Assembly (NCBI GenBank): GCA_977006965.1
Contig: OZ345376.1
Location: 2,356,001 to 2,420,000, forward strand
Source: Phymatolithon calcareum
Taxonomy: Eukaryota > Rhodophyta > Florideophyceae > Hapalidiales
Length of the DNA stretch: 64,000 bases
Direction: 5' to 3'
In this document: positions 43,795-54,634 of the stretch, piece after piece
How the letters are laid out: every line of letters begins with the position of its first letter
Position numbering within the stretch: the first letter of the stretch is position 1
The notes under the pieces: model-generated
Told to the model about the DNA's origin: nothing
The model's input: the letters and a program-made list of their open reading frames with translations, nothing else
Database searches by the model: none
Position numbers and translations under genes: made by a program

Positions 43795-44667
43795 GGATAA
43801 ATCGAGGAATTCATATATTGATTTTATCTATCAAAAATATATTTTAGCCAACGGTAGACGATTTTATATTCCGTGATACGCGTCAAAGTGCTCCTTGCAG
43901 AAGTGCGCTCTCAATAATTGCACTTAGCAGAAGGATGAAGAACTTTTGGCGAACCGTCGTCATCTTCTTCATGCTCTTTCACGTAGAGGGCTCGGAAGTA
44001 TGCGCAGTGTAGGCACACACCTTTATTAGCGATGAAAACACGCTGCTCAATGCTGCGCGGTCCGTCAAGTCACAGCTGCGGCAAAGTGAAGTTCGTGGTG
44101 CTGATTTGAAGACGGGTATTTACAATGTAACGGACGACGCCTAGATAATAAGTGATTGCGAGGAACTGGAAAATATCCGTCGCAGTGATCGCGGCTTGCC
44201 TTCGATGAGGCTGCGGCTGGCGCTGAATGTACGAGTTCGAGGCAATAACGATTCCAGTGATAAGAGCATCCGGTATGAAGAGTCGAACGAGAAGGGCGGT
44301 TGAAACAGCTGCACCAGAATATATTCGCAGAAGCTTGAACACGGCGCGGCGAGTGACGTCCGTCTGTTCCAGGTCAATCGCGGGATGAAGATGGGCGTTT
44401 GTGCTGCGATGACATTCCCTGTCACAAGGACGCGCCAAAAATCCACCTGGGACCTCAATCGGCCTTTCCCGGAGTACTGTTCTCCAGGATTTCGAGTAAC
44501 GCGATGAATGTGATCGCCAGTAGATCGAGTTGAGGCGAGTACGGCGAGTGAAACTAGTTTCAAAATGTCCGTCTCAGGCCACTTGTCCTAGCCAATAAAA
44601 AGGCTGAGTTTATTCTCAATAGTTTTGAAAATACAGATATACTTGTATCTAACCCCGATTTTATCCC
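43795..44667. mobile_element. TIR DNA transposon, about 870 bases
   Basis: Terminal inverted repeats GGGATAAATCGAGG (43795-43808) and CCCCGATTTTATCCC (44653-44667) are complementary with one gap and one mismatch. The 8-base word TAATATAT directly precedes the left end (43787-43794 region) and recurs 3 bases after the right end (44671-44678), a probable target-site duplication. The flanks together restore repeat B, which independently supports insertion. It encodes only a fragment (44070-44438), so it is non-autonomous. Confidence 0.55.
44070..44438 (-). pseudogene. PiggyBac-like transposase N-terminal fragment
   Basis: Minus-strand frame of 122 codons. The stretch LFIPDALITGIVIASNSYI, a basic spacer, then TATDIFQFLAITYYLGVVRY, resembles the piggyBac (DDE_Tnp_1_7) opening F(x)(x)(x)(x)(V/I)(x)(x)(I/V)V(x)(x)(T/S)N(x)Y ... 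T(x)(x)(E/D)(I/L)(x)(x)FL(x)(I/L)(x)(x)(x)(x)G(V/L). The catalytic core is absent. The TTAA target site expected for piggyBac is not seen at the TIR ends, so the host element may be a chimera or the assignment wrong. Confidence 0.4.
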
Positions 44668-45279
44668 ACGTAATATATGGGAAGACTCTTAAGGGATAGA
44701 GTCTAATATTGGATCAAAAAAGTTTAGGAGACAGAACATGATCCTTTAGAAGTATGATAATTGGATCAATGGAAGCTTCAGGAAACTTTCGGAGCGGTCT
44801 TTTCTGATGAGTGTACACTCACGCAGGTGGAACATGATCAAGAAAATCATAACGTCATAGACTGGGTATCCGAAGTTCTAGTCTAATCTATTAACAGTCT
44901 AGAATGCTAAGGGAAAATAGAAGCAGTTGCGAAGGTCTTATAGCATCGAATTTCTGGGGAAGGTCCCAAAATGCACTAATAGAGAGTAAAGGAATAGTAT
45001 TGGACAGAAGAAACGTGTACAGGAGTTGATAGTACAGTCATCACACGTGTAAGATCTTGGACGTCACATCTATGCTGGTGTCTCTGTCTTCAGGTACGTA
45101 ATATAATACGATGGACAGTTCTTTTTGCACGACACTTGATTCCGGACTGCTGTGCGAAAATCTCTCTTCCATGGCCAAAAAGCGAAAAGATATGCAATCC
45201 ATCAGAATTTCGTTATCCCCTGCACTTGGTTCAGAGCCGTTCCACATCGTCTCTTTAGGCCGAAACGTGGAGAAGCGCA

Positions 45280-46216
45280 ATGATATTGCTGATCCTGAAA
45301 AAGACACCCAATAAGTCCGTACGGGATATTTCAAGGCTCATTGGGCGCTCTAAATCTGCGGTTCATGACGTCACTGTCACATCAGACCCTTTAGTGAAGC
45401 CGAAAAGGCAGTTAGAGATGCAAAGTGATAGCGCGCTATACTTCGTCGTGCTTCTACCGGTCTGTACACGGCCAGAGACCTCTACGACATATACAAGTGA
45501 CATTTTTCCATTCGACGCGTGCAACAGCTCATCTCAACAAGTGAGCACCTTTTGTAGAAGAAAATTCTGTCCGGGCCTTGCTTAGAAGCTGTCAGAAGCG
45601 AACAAAAAATGGGTGAAGGACTGGATCACTTGGAGGGCTCGTTGGAAGAAGGTGGTCTTCTCCGACGAGAAGGCGTTCAATCTTGATGACCCGGATTGAT
45701 TTTCTTACTGATGGCATGAAAATCGAAAAGAAAAGTATTTCTTTTCGAAGCGCCAGTACGGAGGTAGTTCTATAATGATATGGGCTCCCATTTCTTTCTA
45801 TGGACTTTCATGTATTTGTATCGTTCACGTAAGAATGAACTCGGAAATGTGCTGCAACGTTCTAACGCAAGGATTACTGCCGTTCAAAGAGGTGGACTGT
45901 CCCGATGATTGGTTTTTCAGGAGGATAATACTCCGATACATGTCAGCTAGTACACAAAAGATTTGGTTTCTGACAACTATGTCAATGTTCTCCCTTTGCG
46001 GGCTATGTCTTCCGATCTCAGCGTAGTCGACAATCTCTGGGGGATCTTCGTCCGGGAAATTTACAAAACTTTCGGCAGTTTACAAGCGTAGAAGATCTGA
46101 GAGAAGAGGTCATTCGGTGTTCTATTAGAAAGCTTTATTTATCGATGCTGAAGCGACGTGTTGAAGTTAGGACGCATTTTAAGGAACTAGCGACTTTCCG
46201 TTTAAACTTGAGGTAA
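45280..46216 (+). mobile_element. Tc1/mariner transposase remnant
   Basis: Pieces in several frames follow the family order: helix-turn-helix SVRDISRLIGRSKSAVHDV (about 45316-45372), then WKKVVFSDEKAFNLDDPD (45646-45699) with the first catalytic Asp, two TGA codons, WHENRKEKYFFSKRQYGG and MIWAPISFYG, then QEDNTPIHVS with the second Asp (about 45917-45950), and DLSVVDNLWG with the third acidic position, then a C-terminal SMLKRRVE block. At least two frameshifts and two stops make it non-functional. Clear inverted terminal repeats were not found by eye. Confidence 0.75.
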
Positions 46217-46956
46217 TCTTTTTATTAACTGTACTTTATTGAGTTTCGGAAGAAAAAGCTGCCCGTAGTGCTATTTTGCATTTCTGGCCGCGATGACGCT
46301 AGCGTATAGCCGTCCAATTTCGTAAATTAGTTTTGCGTTGTGTGTACTTCGATATCATAATATAAATTTTAAAAATAGGTTGCCAAGCAGGTGTATCTCT
46401 TCTGCAGTCCTCGTGTCCGAAATTCCATAGCTTTAGTAATAGTATTCTCCGAGATAGAAAATTTTCGATAGTATAAAAAATTAAAAGTCGATGAAGAAAT
46501 GATATAGCAAAAATAATTAGACATGCTGTTGTTAAGTTACATTGCTTTGATGCTCACCTTTTGCGGGCAAAGACTTCCGCGTGTTCTTTTTAAAAGGCTA
46601 ATACTTCAAAAGTATATCTTCAAGTAGCTGTACTGTTGTCCCGTTGGGGATATCAATAATCTCTCCCATTGTGATGGTTTTATGAAACAGGTACTTTACC
46701 AGTAAATCACAATGATCAACACTTTTTGAAGTTCCGTAAGGTGCTCATTTAAAATTTCCAATATTTCAAATGAAAGTATAAGACTTTGTGTACGTTCAGC
46801 ACTTTTTCAGCATTACATTTTCTCTTCCGTTCTGAAAAAATCCGATTAGCTCTCTCCTTTTCAGAATTTAGTTCATTAACCTATGTGAGCACGATTGCAA
46901 TTGGACGAGTCTGATCAATCGCAAACTTCCACGTTGCCACCATGTATGTCTTCGAG
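46217..46956. other. AT-rich intergenic, nothing recognised
   Basis: No frame of note and no repeat that I could match within the window; base composition is distinctly AT-rich compared with 8-22 kb. Confidence 0.4.
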
Positions 46957-47798
46957 GAAATTCGCTAAATGGCCATTAAAAGTGGTAAAAGTACGCTAAA
47001 TGGGCACCCCTAGGCAAACCTACTAATCACCCCTAGCCAAATGCACAATCATATTCACCTCAGCCCGACCTACAACTAATTCGTTTCTCAGAGGACTCAA
47101 AGCGACAGATAAAATTTAACGTACCCTACTCTCTCTCGTTTAGCTCTTCGTCGAAACTATTGATAGAATCTCCGTCATTGAAGGCGGTGATGTAATTGAT
47201 CATAGACTGGGCCGCTTTTTTGATGTGCTTTCGTTTGGTCTGGTAAAGGTTGTGGACGTTCGGCCTACCGCATGTCCGTGAAAAGTGGTCGATGTGTCCA
47301 CAGGAGGAGCAGTCACGTGCCCTTATTTCGGACACGAAGTAGAGCTTGCGACCGGCTTAGTGACAATGACAAGCGGCACTAAATCATCTTGTATTTTCTG
47401 GTCACCAGGGACTTCAACACGCGTGATGTTGCACTCTTGTTGCTCGGACCACTCTCTCAACATCCATACGTCCCCGAAACTGTGCTTGTTCCACGACTAG
47501 AGCTTGCCCCGATGCAGCGCACAAAAGTGCAGCGACAATGTGGCTCCATGGCCGCTGGTGTTCTTGCATAGTGTCCCACCTGTAGCACGAGCTCCTACTT
47601 GTCCATGATTTCAGAGTGCGTAGTGCGAGAACGTTGTGAGTTTGTCGGGCGAATTCGAGGATGAGTGCAAAAGTTGGATCTAGGGGAAGTAGCAGGGCTA
47701 CTTCCATTTTTTCTCTCGAAGAAAGCGCAACTGTCAGCGCTGGCTTGCGGGAAATTTAGCGTACTTTTACCACATTTGGTGGTCATTTAGCGAATTTC
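46957..47798. mobile_element. Mutator-like element with about 45-base TIRs (non-autonomous)
   Basis: Left TIR 46957-47001 (GAAATTCGCTAAATGGCCAT, then AAAAGTGGTAAAAGTACGCT) and right TIR 47753-47798 are complementary with few mismatches, and the same sequence bounds the fragment at 34730. The only coding remnant is at 47126-47335. Length 842 bases. I see no convincing 9-base target-site duplication: the flanks GTCTTCGAG and ATCATTTAT differ. Confidence 0.65.
47126..47335 (-). pseudogene. MULE transposase C-terminal zinc-knuckle fragment
   Basis: Minus-strand frame whose N-terminal part reads RDCSSCGHIDHFSRTC, a CxxCxxxxHxxxxC knuckle of the kind found at the C-terminus of Mutator-like transposases, followed by an acidic tail ending at a TAG. 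It lies inside the TIR element and is presumably the 3' end left after internal deletion. The matching N-terminal part of the same family is at 34870-35169. Confidence 0.45.
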
Positions 47799-50700
47799 AT
47801 CATTTATCTTCTGTATGATCGTATCGTATTCTGCCAATGAAATCGACTGAAAAAGAATATCAAATCTGTCCATTGCTCAGTCGCTAACCACTTATGACCG
47901 AAATCTAAAAAACGGTAAAATTCGACCAAAGCCTGTGCGGTCCAGTACAGCTTGAAAATTTTGATTGCTGATTGATAGATTGAGAGCCGGAGTAGTGCTC
48001 TCTAGTTCAGAGAATAGATATAAAAAGTCCTCTTAATTGCTTGATTGAGATCAGATTTGTTTCATAAATGTAACGCAATTACACATTTTGAATTTGAGAT
48101 ACATCCTAAGTCTTAGAAATTCAGATATCTTTAAGGTTTGACAGATTGTTTTGTTCAGTTATATTGCGACAATTGTTCAATGTGCGTTTGGCTTGGACCG
48201 AAGGTCTACTGGTGCCGTCCAAACTGGCAATTATTTTGAAAAAATTCGGTTGGTCAATAGAGGCGGACCGTCCGAGAGAACTCTACTATGAACATCAAAC
48301 AGCACAAAAAATTACTAACAGAAAAACTGCTCCATCTTAGTCTATCTTCAATTACTTCCACTGTCATCAACCTCAACATTTCACACGCAATAAAGGTACG
48401 AACGTACTTCGCAATCTAGGCAACCGCTCTGTTTTACTTTGTCTACACATACAACCTCTACGACTCTATGATAGAGTACGTCGTGATTCACACTCCAAGT
48501 TGCATGTCATTCCAAAAAATTCTTTAAATAAATATATCTGTTGTCAACTTCTTGGCTACCGGAATGACGAGAGCAGTGAGGGTCTTCTTAATGAGCAGCA
48601 TTCGCGGCTTGATATGCATTTCTTAATATAGAAGAACCTGATGATATTGCCGAACAATGACACTTGCTCCCCTTCCGCAGAGTCTAAGCCATGGCCGTGC
48701 ATCTTTTGTGCCATTGTCAATGTCACGGCAGACATTGCGTGGTTCGATTGGGGGAGCTCTTAACCTGGCCGTTGCCCAGCACAAAAGAAATTCGGCGCTT
48801 GCGTGGCATCGTCTGCATCTTTGGGTAAAGGACTCCGCGATAGTCCTCTATTTTAGAACATCGCCTAACGACATCTATTTTAAATTCCTTTACATTGGAT
48901 GTAGTGGGTCACATTCACAGACAGTCCTGGATGACTTGCCTGAATTCGACAGACAACCCCTTTTGTCGACCACACTCGTTAAGTAGTCTCTGACCTCTTA
49001 CTTTGTTGAAGAACAAGGTTCACAAAACCATCTGGAATACCCACACGGTCAAAGTTTTTTTGTACCTTTTCAAGGGATATTCGTCAGCATTTGGGTGATT
49101 CTCTCGATGAGGTCTTACCGACGCCACACTGAAAATAGGCATTGGGGATTCGCTTTTTATTTTGGCTAGGTCTTCTGAGTACAACGGAATAGGTGCCACA
49201 GTGGCAGCCTCCTGCACTCCACGTGAACACCTGTGCAGTCGCGGTTTGCAGATATGAACTCAAATACAAGCTGCTGATAAGCGGCAACAAGTAGCAGTCC
49301 GGGCACATGCTGTTTCTTAACGTTTCCATTGAGACTGCCGATAATACCCAGCCTGAATATATTATCGACTGAGATTAGTTACAGAGCATTTCAATTTTCA
49401 AGCTATGCACTCGGAGAGGAATCGCATCACTGGAATCTGTATCTTGAAAAACGGATTTGGAAAGAATAGAGTTCCATCAATTCAACCGCCACCATATCAT
49501 TTACTGATCCATCCCTTGAACTAGTGACACCGCATCTGCTACTACCTCTCGGAAGTATTAAGGCCTCTCCTCAGCAAATGCGCTTCTCTCTTTCAGAACC
49601 ACCATATTTGTACCCTGAATTGTGCCTGATTTGTGCTCTAAAAATTTAGTAGCCATCACAAGCGAGGATTTCCTGCTTGTTGTCACATTTGTGACCGATG
49701 ATCGCTCTATATGAAGTAAGCAGTAACCAATATTGAAGTAAAATGGTAAGAATTAGATATTTTACCCTCTTTTCTACGAGGCTCTCTTTCACGTCTTCAT
49801 CATATGCATATGTTGTACATTTCCTGTCTTTGATAGTGGGATCGCAATTCCCGACTACCATCCATTTGTCCACAGCTAAAATGATATCCGTCGTGTCGAC
49901 CAGAAGCCGCCCATGAGATCACCATCAAAAGATGTTCTTTCAACCTCGTCCACTAATTTCAACATCCCTGTCAAATCTGAGCTGGGAAGAATTTAATATC
50001 GATGGTGCTCCTCTTTTTGAATATTTCAACTTCCCCACCGTAGTCACTGCCACAGAATAGCGCGCCATATGGTCAGGTAGTGATAAAGTCAACGCAAAAT
50101 CTCCAGAACAGTTTGCTGGCGGGTGTGCCGAGAATTGGACGGGAAATATCAAAGATTCCTGTACCACTTCGACTCGGTCTCATGATTGCTGCTGCTAGCA
50201 ATTTTCCAGACTGCCTCGAGTAGTTTTCTTAGGCGAAGACCCAGGGCTCTTAATACACTGCAGAAATTCGAATCTTCATAACTGAAGTTTTGGTACAGCG
50301 CAAGGTGCAAGCCAAGAATGCAACTTCCGGAACTGTAAATCTATTTGTCCGCGAAATATCTTTTGCTGACTTGTTTCATTGATAAAATTTTGCCCTTCGC
50401 AAGAACAGCACCTTCGACATATTTTGTATCAAATATCAAAAAGGTGCTACTTCCCAAATCCCCCTGGAGAATGCGGGAAATATATCGACACTGATTTGTG
50501 AAATTAGTGTCCTAGTGAACATTGTATTATAGGCCGTATTAGAATAATACTCGAGTATAACCCCGCGAAAGGAATATTAGAAATGGTTCATAAACGTTCT
50601 GAAAAGGACAGATTATTTCAAACCTAGCTTGTAACCTCGAGTCCTCTTATCGGCTTTACAGAACCTCGTCTCATAATTATGTTCAGTGTGCGTCTCGATA

Positions 50701-51384
50701 TTACAGTAATTGTGTGGTTTTCTGGCATTTTCAGCTGGTACAAAAAGTCCACCGCCATTGCAAAAGGTAGCTTTCAGATAATTGAAATATATGAGTCTTT
50801 CTTCTACATTGAAATTCTTCTGCTTATCATGGCATTTCACAGAGGCGTTTATTGCTTCCTGGCCAGGTATCAACTTTGGACTTCAACACGTATACGGGAT
50901 TGATTAGTAAACTCTGTCACCCACCCGTCGTTCTTGTAGCATAAAGATAGTCATTGCACTGAGAACCACCGGGATACTAATTTCACAAATCTGGTTTGGG
51001 AAATTAGTCTGTCGCCCATCATAGGTGTAAATATTTGACTCCGAGAGTTTTCGAAAGGGTGCAAGAGGGAAGTCGTACTGGATGCAAAACGAAAAGTTCT
51101 TGAAAACATTTTGAGAAAAGCTTAAATTTAATTTTTTTTCTACTTCATGTACTGTAATCAATACTTCGCATGATTGCAAGCAGTGATTACAGTACGTTCC
51201 CAAAAGGGAACCCTTCTTACGCCCACTGTGCCATGATTTCAGTACGCACATTGTTCTACTTATACAATTTCCTACAATACAGTACGAGCAGAGTGTATTT
51301 ATAGAATTCAGCTTGTAAATAAAGAGGGAAGGAACGTGAAGAAGGAACTCATCGCATTCGAAAACTCACAATCCAAACCCTTCC
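47799..51384. other. AT-rich stretch with short protein-like minus frames, no gene called
   Basis: Minus-strand frames at 50904-51251, 50613-50873, 49940-50167 and 49646-49920 have protein-like, Cys-containing and partly hydrophobic composition (for example FALTLSLPDHMARYSVAV; VKYLILTILLQYWLLL), but they are separated by stops in several frames and have no recognised domain. A spliced or decayed gene is possible. Plus frame 48657-48986 is equally anonymous. A 12-base-arm hairpin is at 51149-51195 (GTACTGTAATCA and complement). Confidence 0.35.
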
Positions 51385-51990
51385 ATGGACACTATGGCCA
51401 GTTCTCAGCCAAAGATCATGACATCGTCCAATCAATTCGCACCTAAACGATGCATCCAAAATGTTTCAACCAATTCACAAAGGCGGCGAGTAATTCTATC
51501 CATGGAAAAAGTTGTTTCTAACACTGGAAATGAGAACAATATTGCTTCCAAAGTAGTGAAAGCGCTTCCTCCCGAGTTTTCATTCCGTGGCTCCAGTAAG
51601 GCCAACAGAATGAAAAGTCGGGATTGGTGGAAGAAGAGAGGTGAATGCAAGGCCCAATTAAAAACAACAGAGAATCATACGATGGCTGTCAGCTCTCGCA
51701 GAACTCTTGGAGAAAGACGCATATCAAAGCTCAACAAGGACGGGGTCGCAAGCATGCAGCATGCGTAGACTACCTTCACGCAGTTCTATTGGAGCAATTT
51801 GAACACTTAAGCACAGAAGATGTCAAGTTCAACAATATTTGATGAGTGGTACGGCAAGCCAATCAGAGACCTTATCAGGAATGACTGGATCTACGCATTT
51901 AAGAGTCGGTCAAATATCTTCATACGCAATGTGAATATAAGTGACGAAATATTAAATAATCTAGAAGAAGATTACAAAAGGGATGTTCTT
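51385..51990 (+). mobile_element. Pogo/CENP-B-type transposase N-terminal remnant
   Basis: A frame from 51385 (RMKSRDWWKKRG) shifts near 51735 to one reading GRGRKHAACVDYLHAVLL, then EQFEHLSTEDVKFNN, and then, after another shift, LIRNDWIYAFKSRSNIFIRN. The order of basic linker, LHxxLxxEFxxLxxxxVKF helix and WIxxFxxRxxIxxR is that of the DNA-binding part of pogo/Tigger-like (DDE_1) transposases. The catalytic core is not found; a gypsy integrase fragment begins at 52195. Confidence 0.45.
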
Positions 51991-52194
51991 TTATAGAAAA
52001 ATGGGATAATATGAAACAACCTTTTGTGACAAATGGAAAAAGGTTACACTTTCAAAACAGACTTTGAAGACCTGAAGGTGAAATAAGGAAAATGGTTCTG
52101 CATTATAATCAATAATCTCTCTGAAGAGGACATCGAGATGAGAATAAAACATTCTTCGTAATTAACAGACACTTCTATTGGCCTACACAAAGAA

Positions 52195-53215
52195 GTGACA
52201 ATCATTTCAGTAGTTGTTGACAAGGTATCGAAAAGAGCACATTTTTTCTCACTTCCAGATATCCACAAAGCAGAAGAAAGGGCAAAATTGTTCCATAAAG
52301 ATATATACAAACGCCTTGGTCCACAAAGAACAATCATATCTCAGTCATGTAGCGATCATAGTTGGATATCGTTTGCATCGAAAGGATAGGCTTTGGGATC
52401 CAGAATTGAAAAAGGTGACTGTGTCACGAGATATGACGTTCGACGAATCGGATAGTGGACTAGTCCAGATTGAAACCGACATATCCGTTGACATTCGACA
52501 GGAATATGATGTCAAAATTGTTCGCAAATAATCCGCACTGGACACTGCCAAGATTTAGAAAGAAATTATGCGCCTCCTTCAGAAATCTTTCGACTGTGTT
52601 CCATTCACAGAACCCATGGATAGTCAGAGAGTTCTTTTAGAACATTACACGAAACGTTAAGATGTTTTTTCAGTTACACACTGAAATATTGGATCAGATG
52701 TCTTCCAGGCCTCGAATTCGATTACAGCAATCACGTCAGCGATACCACGAAGTATCTCCTCTGTTCGTCGAATAGGGACAAAACCCAGTTTCACACTCTG
52801 ATATCTAAGGATAGAAATTCGAAACGATTCTGGAAAGAAATCAGTTAACGAACTTAATTTCAAAGTTATCAATAGATGAGGCTAATTTACGCAATGCTGA
52901 CAACGCGGACAGTAAGAGGAATGATTACGAGTTGGAAGTAGATGACCAATTTAAGCTTTGGACTGAGAAACTATCGCTCAAATCTGGTAGAGTCAAGAAG
53001 TTAGCACCAAAGTTTCTTGGACCGTTGACAATCCTCAGGAAACACTCAAATGGTTTAGCACATCAATTGTAAATACCAGAACAATTGAAGCAATTCAAGA
53101 AACATTCCATATTTCTCTACTGAAACGTTTTGTACCTGATTCCTTAGACAGAACAAAAGCCAATACTACCAGTAAAAAGCTAAGAATTTCATGAAAATAT
53201 CCGACCTTCTAAACC
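52195..53215 (+). mobile_element. Ty3/gypsy integrase remnant carrying a copia piece
   Basis: 52195-52345 reads TIISVVVDKVSKRAHFFSLP and AEERAKLFHKDIYKRLG, the catalytic-core segment (D(x)(x)(x)VVVD(K/R)(x)(S/T)K(x)(x)HF) of gypsy integrase. 52350-52470, in another frame, reads VGYRLHRKDRLWDPELKKVT and SRDMTFDE, the signature downstream of copia (not gypsy) integrase. 52896-53039 returns to gypsy with LEVDDQFKLWTEKLSLKSGR, VKKLAPKFLGPLTIL (the GPF/Y motif), then FHISLLKRFVPD. Several frames and stops are involved, so it is a mosaic pseudogene. Confidence 0.65.
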
Positions 53216-53254
53216 CTGAAAATTAAGGTATTCGAGGACGAATACAGAATAGAA

Positions 53255-53945
53255 GGGGACGCTTTGTAACGATTTCACGGTCACAATGGCTACACCTGTA
53301 GTACAAAGATGAGTGATATGTTTCGCAATACAATCAATGTTACAACTGCAGTACCACATTAGTGCAACGTATCCGAATACATGGGTGTTACAAATGTCGT
53401 TGAAAATTTTCTGTTTAATGTAGTCTTATTAGTCCCAATTATATTCCAATAACTTTCATACTAGAACTAGGAATTCGAATATAATTTAGACTTTTTAAAT
53501 GAAAAAATAAGATAATAATAGAATGGAAGATGCGACCGACTCCTATATAAGACGATCCGACGTCGCATGTTGCTTGAGAAGGCCACACGGAAGCCGAGAA
53601 AACCACTCTGAGTAAGGCCGAAGAGTGTCTAGAGGATTTTAAGTCTAGGACCTCTCGACCACAAAATTAAACTAAAAGTAGAAAAGTAAAGTAACATTCT
53701 ATTCTAACATTTAAAAGTTCGAACAAATTCCAACAGCTATTTTAAACGACATAATCATAATAAAAAGTCATTTTTACTTCGTAACCGAAGTGACCCTCCT
53801 CCGTTATTCATCGAAATGAACATGGACACTCGATACCCGTGCCTTTCAGGCGCCTTTTTCGAGAGAGGCCGACTGGCGAGTCACCCCAATAAGAGGCGAC
53901 CGGCGAAATATCCTTTCAGAAATGTGTAATTCACGACGGAATTGT
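53255..53945 (+). repeat. Candidate LTR following a polypurine tract
   Basis: Just after the integrase end, AGAAGGGGAC (about 53251-53260) looks like a polypurine tract and is followed by TGTAAC at 53265, a plausible LTR start. Inside is a TATA-like CTATATAAG at 53543-53551. The 3' boundary is uncertain; no second LTR copy is seen in the window to define it. Confidence 0.35.
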
Positions 53946-54634
53946 ATTAGGTCCGTATGTTTGCTACAAGCGAAGAGCAATTAGTAAGGCTAACATTGAC
54001 ATTCGAGTCCTCTTGATTAGGCCCAGGCCAGCGATGACGTTATCTCTTGCTTTCATTGCCTCAAACAACAACCTTGAAAATAATTCCACTGGTATGGCTT
54101 CATCGCCCACGTCAAGCTCCATAGCCAATCTTAGCTGTCTCGCATACACAGGGAGTAGCACAGATCATTGGTTGACATGGGTTATTGTCAATAGAAATGG
54201 TAAAAGAGCCGCTTTTATGAAAGCCTTGTGCTGACCCCAGTATTGGCTGTGTTGTTGATGGAAAACGCTGGAAAGTACCTAAGGAATCAGTGCTCCTACG
54301 ATCATACTCAGCGCATCCGGTTACTCGCAGATGTCGGCAGGGTGGCGATGTACCGTTTATAAATTCGCCGACGAAGGCAGATCTCCGATAGAGTATTATT
54401 TTTTAATTTTCCACCCATTTAGTTAGTCTTACAGTGAGCTGGGTGCTGCTCGCAAGAGCTCCGGCAAAACCTAGCACTAGTTTCTATAGTATCCTACTTC
54501 AACCTTCGCCATGAAGGAAGGCAGATCACGGTCCGCACCAAAGAGCTCCCCAAGAAAACAAAAATCATCTCAATCTCTCTCTGTCTTTCTCCCCCACATT
54601 TGGTACCCTCAGAACGGCAATAGCGCCTGTCAGT
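53946..54634. other. Possible gypsy leader region
   Basis: No gene is recognised. A minus-strand frame at 53964-54161 has unknown composition. A primer-binding site complementary to a tRNA 3' end could not be pointed out by eye. Position between candidate LTR and gag suggests a leader, but this is inference. Confidence 0.3.

Larger units (their letters stand above)
43699..44830. repeat. LTR-like repeat B, split by an inserted element
   Basis: The left part (43699-43794) and right part (44671-44830) together align to repeat A (42108-42330): CGCACAAGTCGG, TTGTGGTCGG, TTGTTCCCTGGCGG on the left; GGATCAA and TATGATAATTGGATCAATGG on the right. The interval between them is the TIR element at 43795-44667, so B is an older repeat interrupted by a later insertion. 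Confidence 0.45.

Noticed and set aside
44070-44438. Complete piggyBac element
   Set aside because: Only an N-terminal stretch is recognisable, the catalytic core is absent, and the expected TTAA target sites are not present at the TIR ends.
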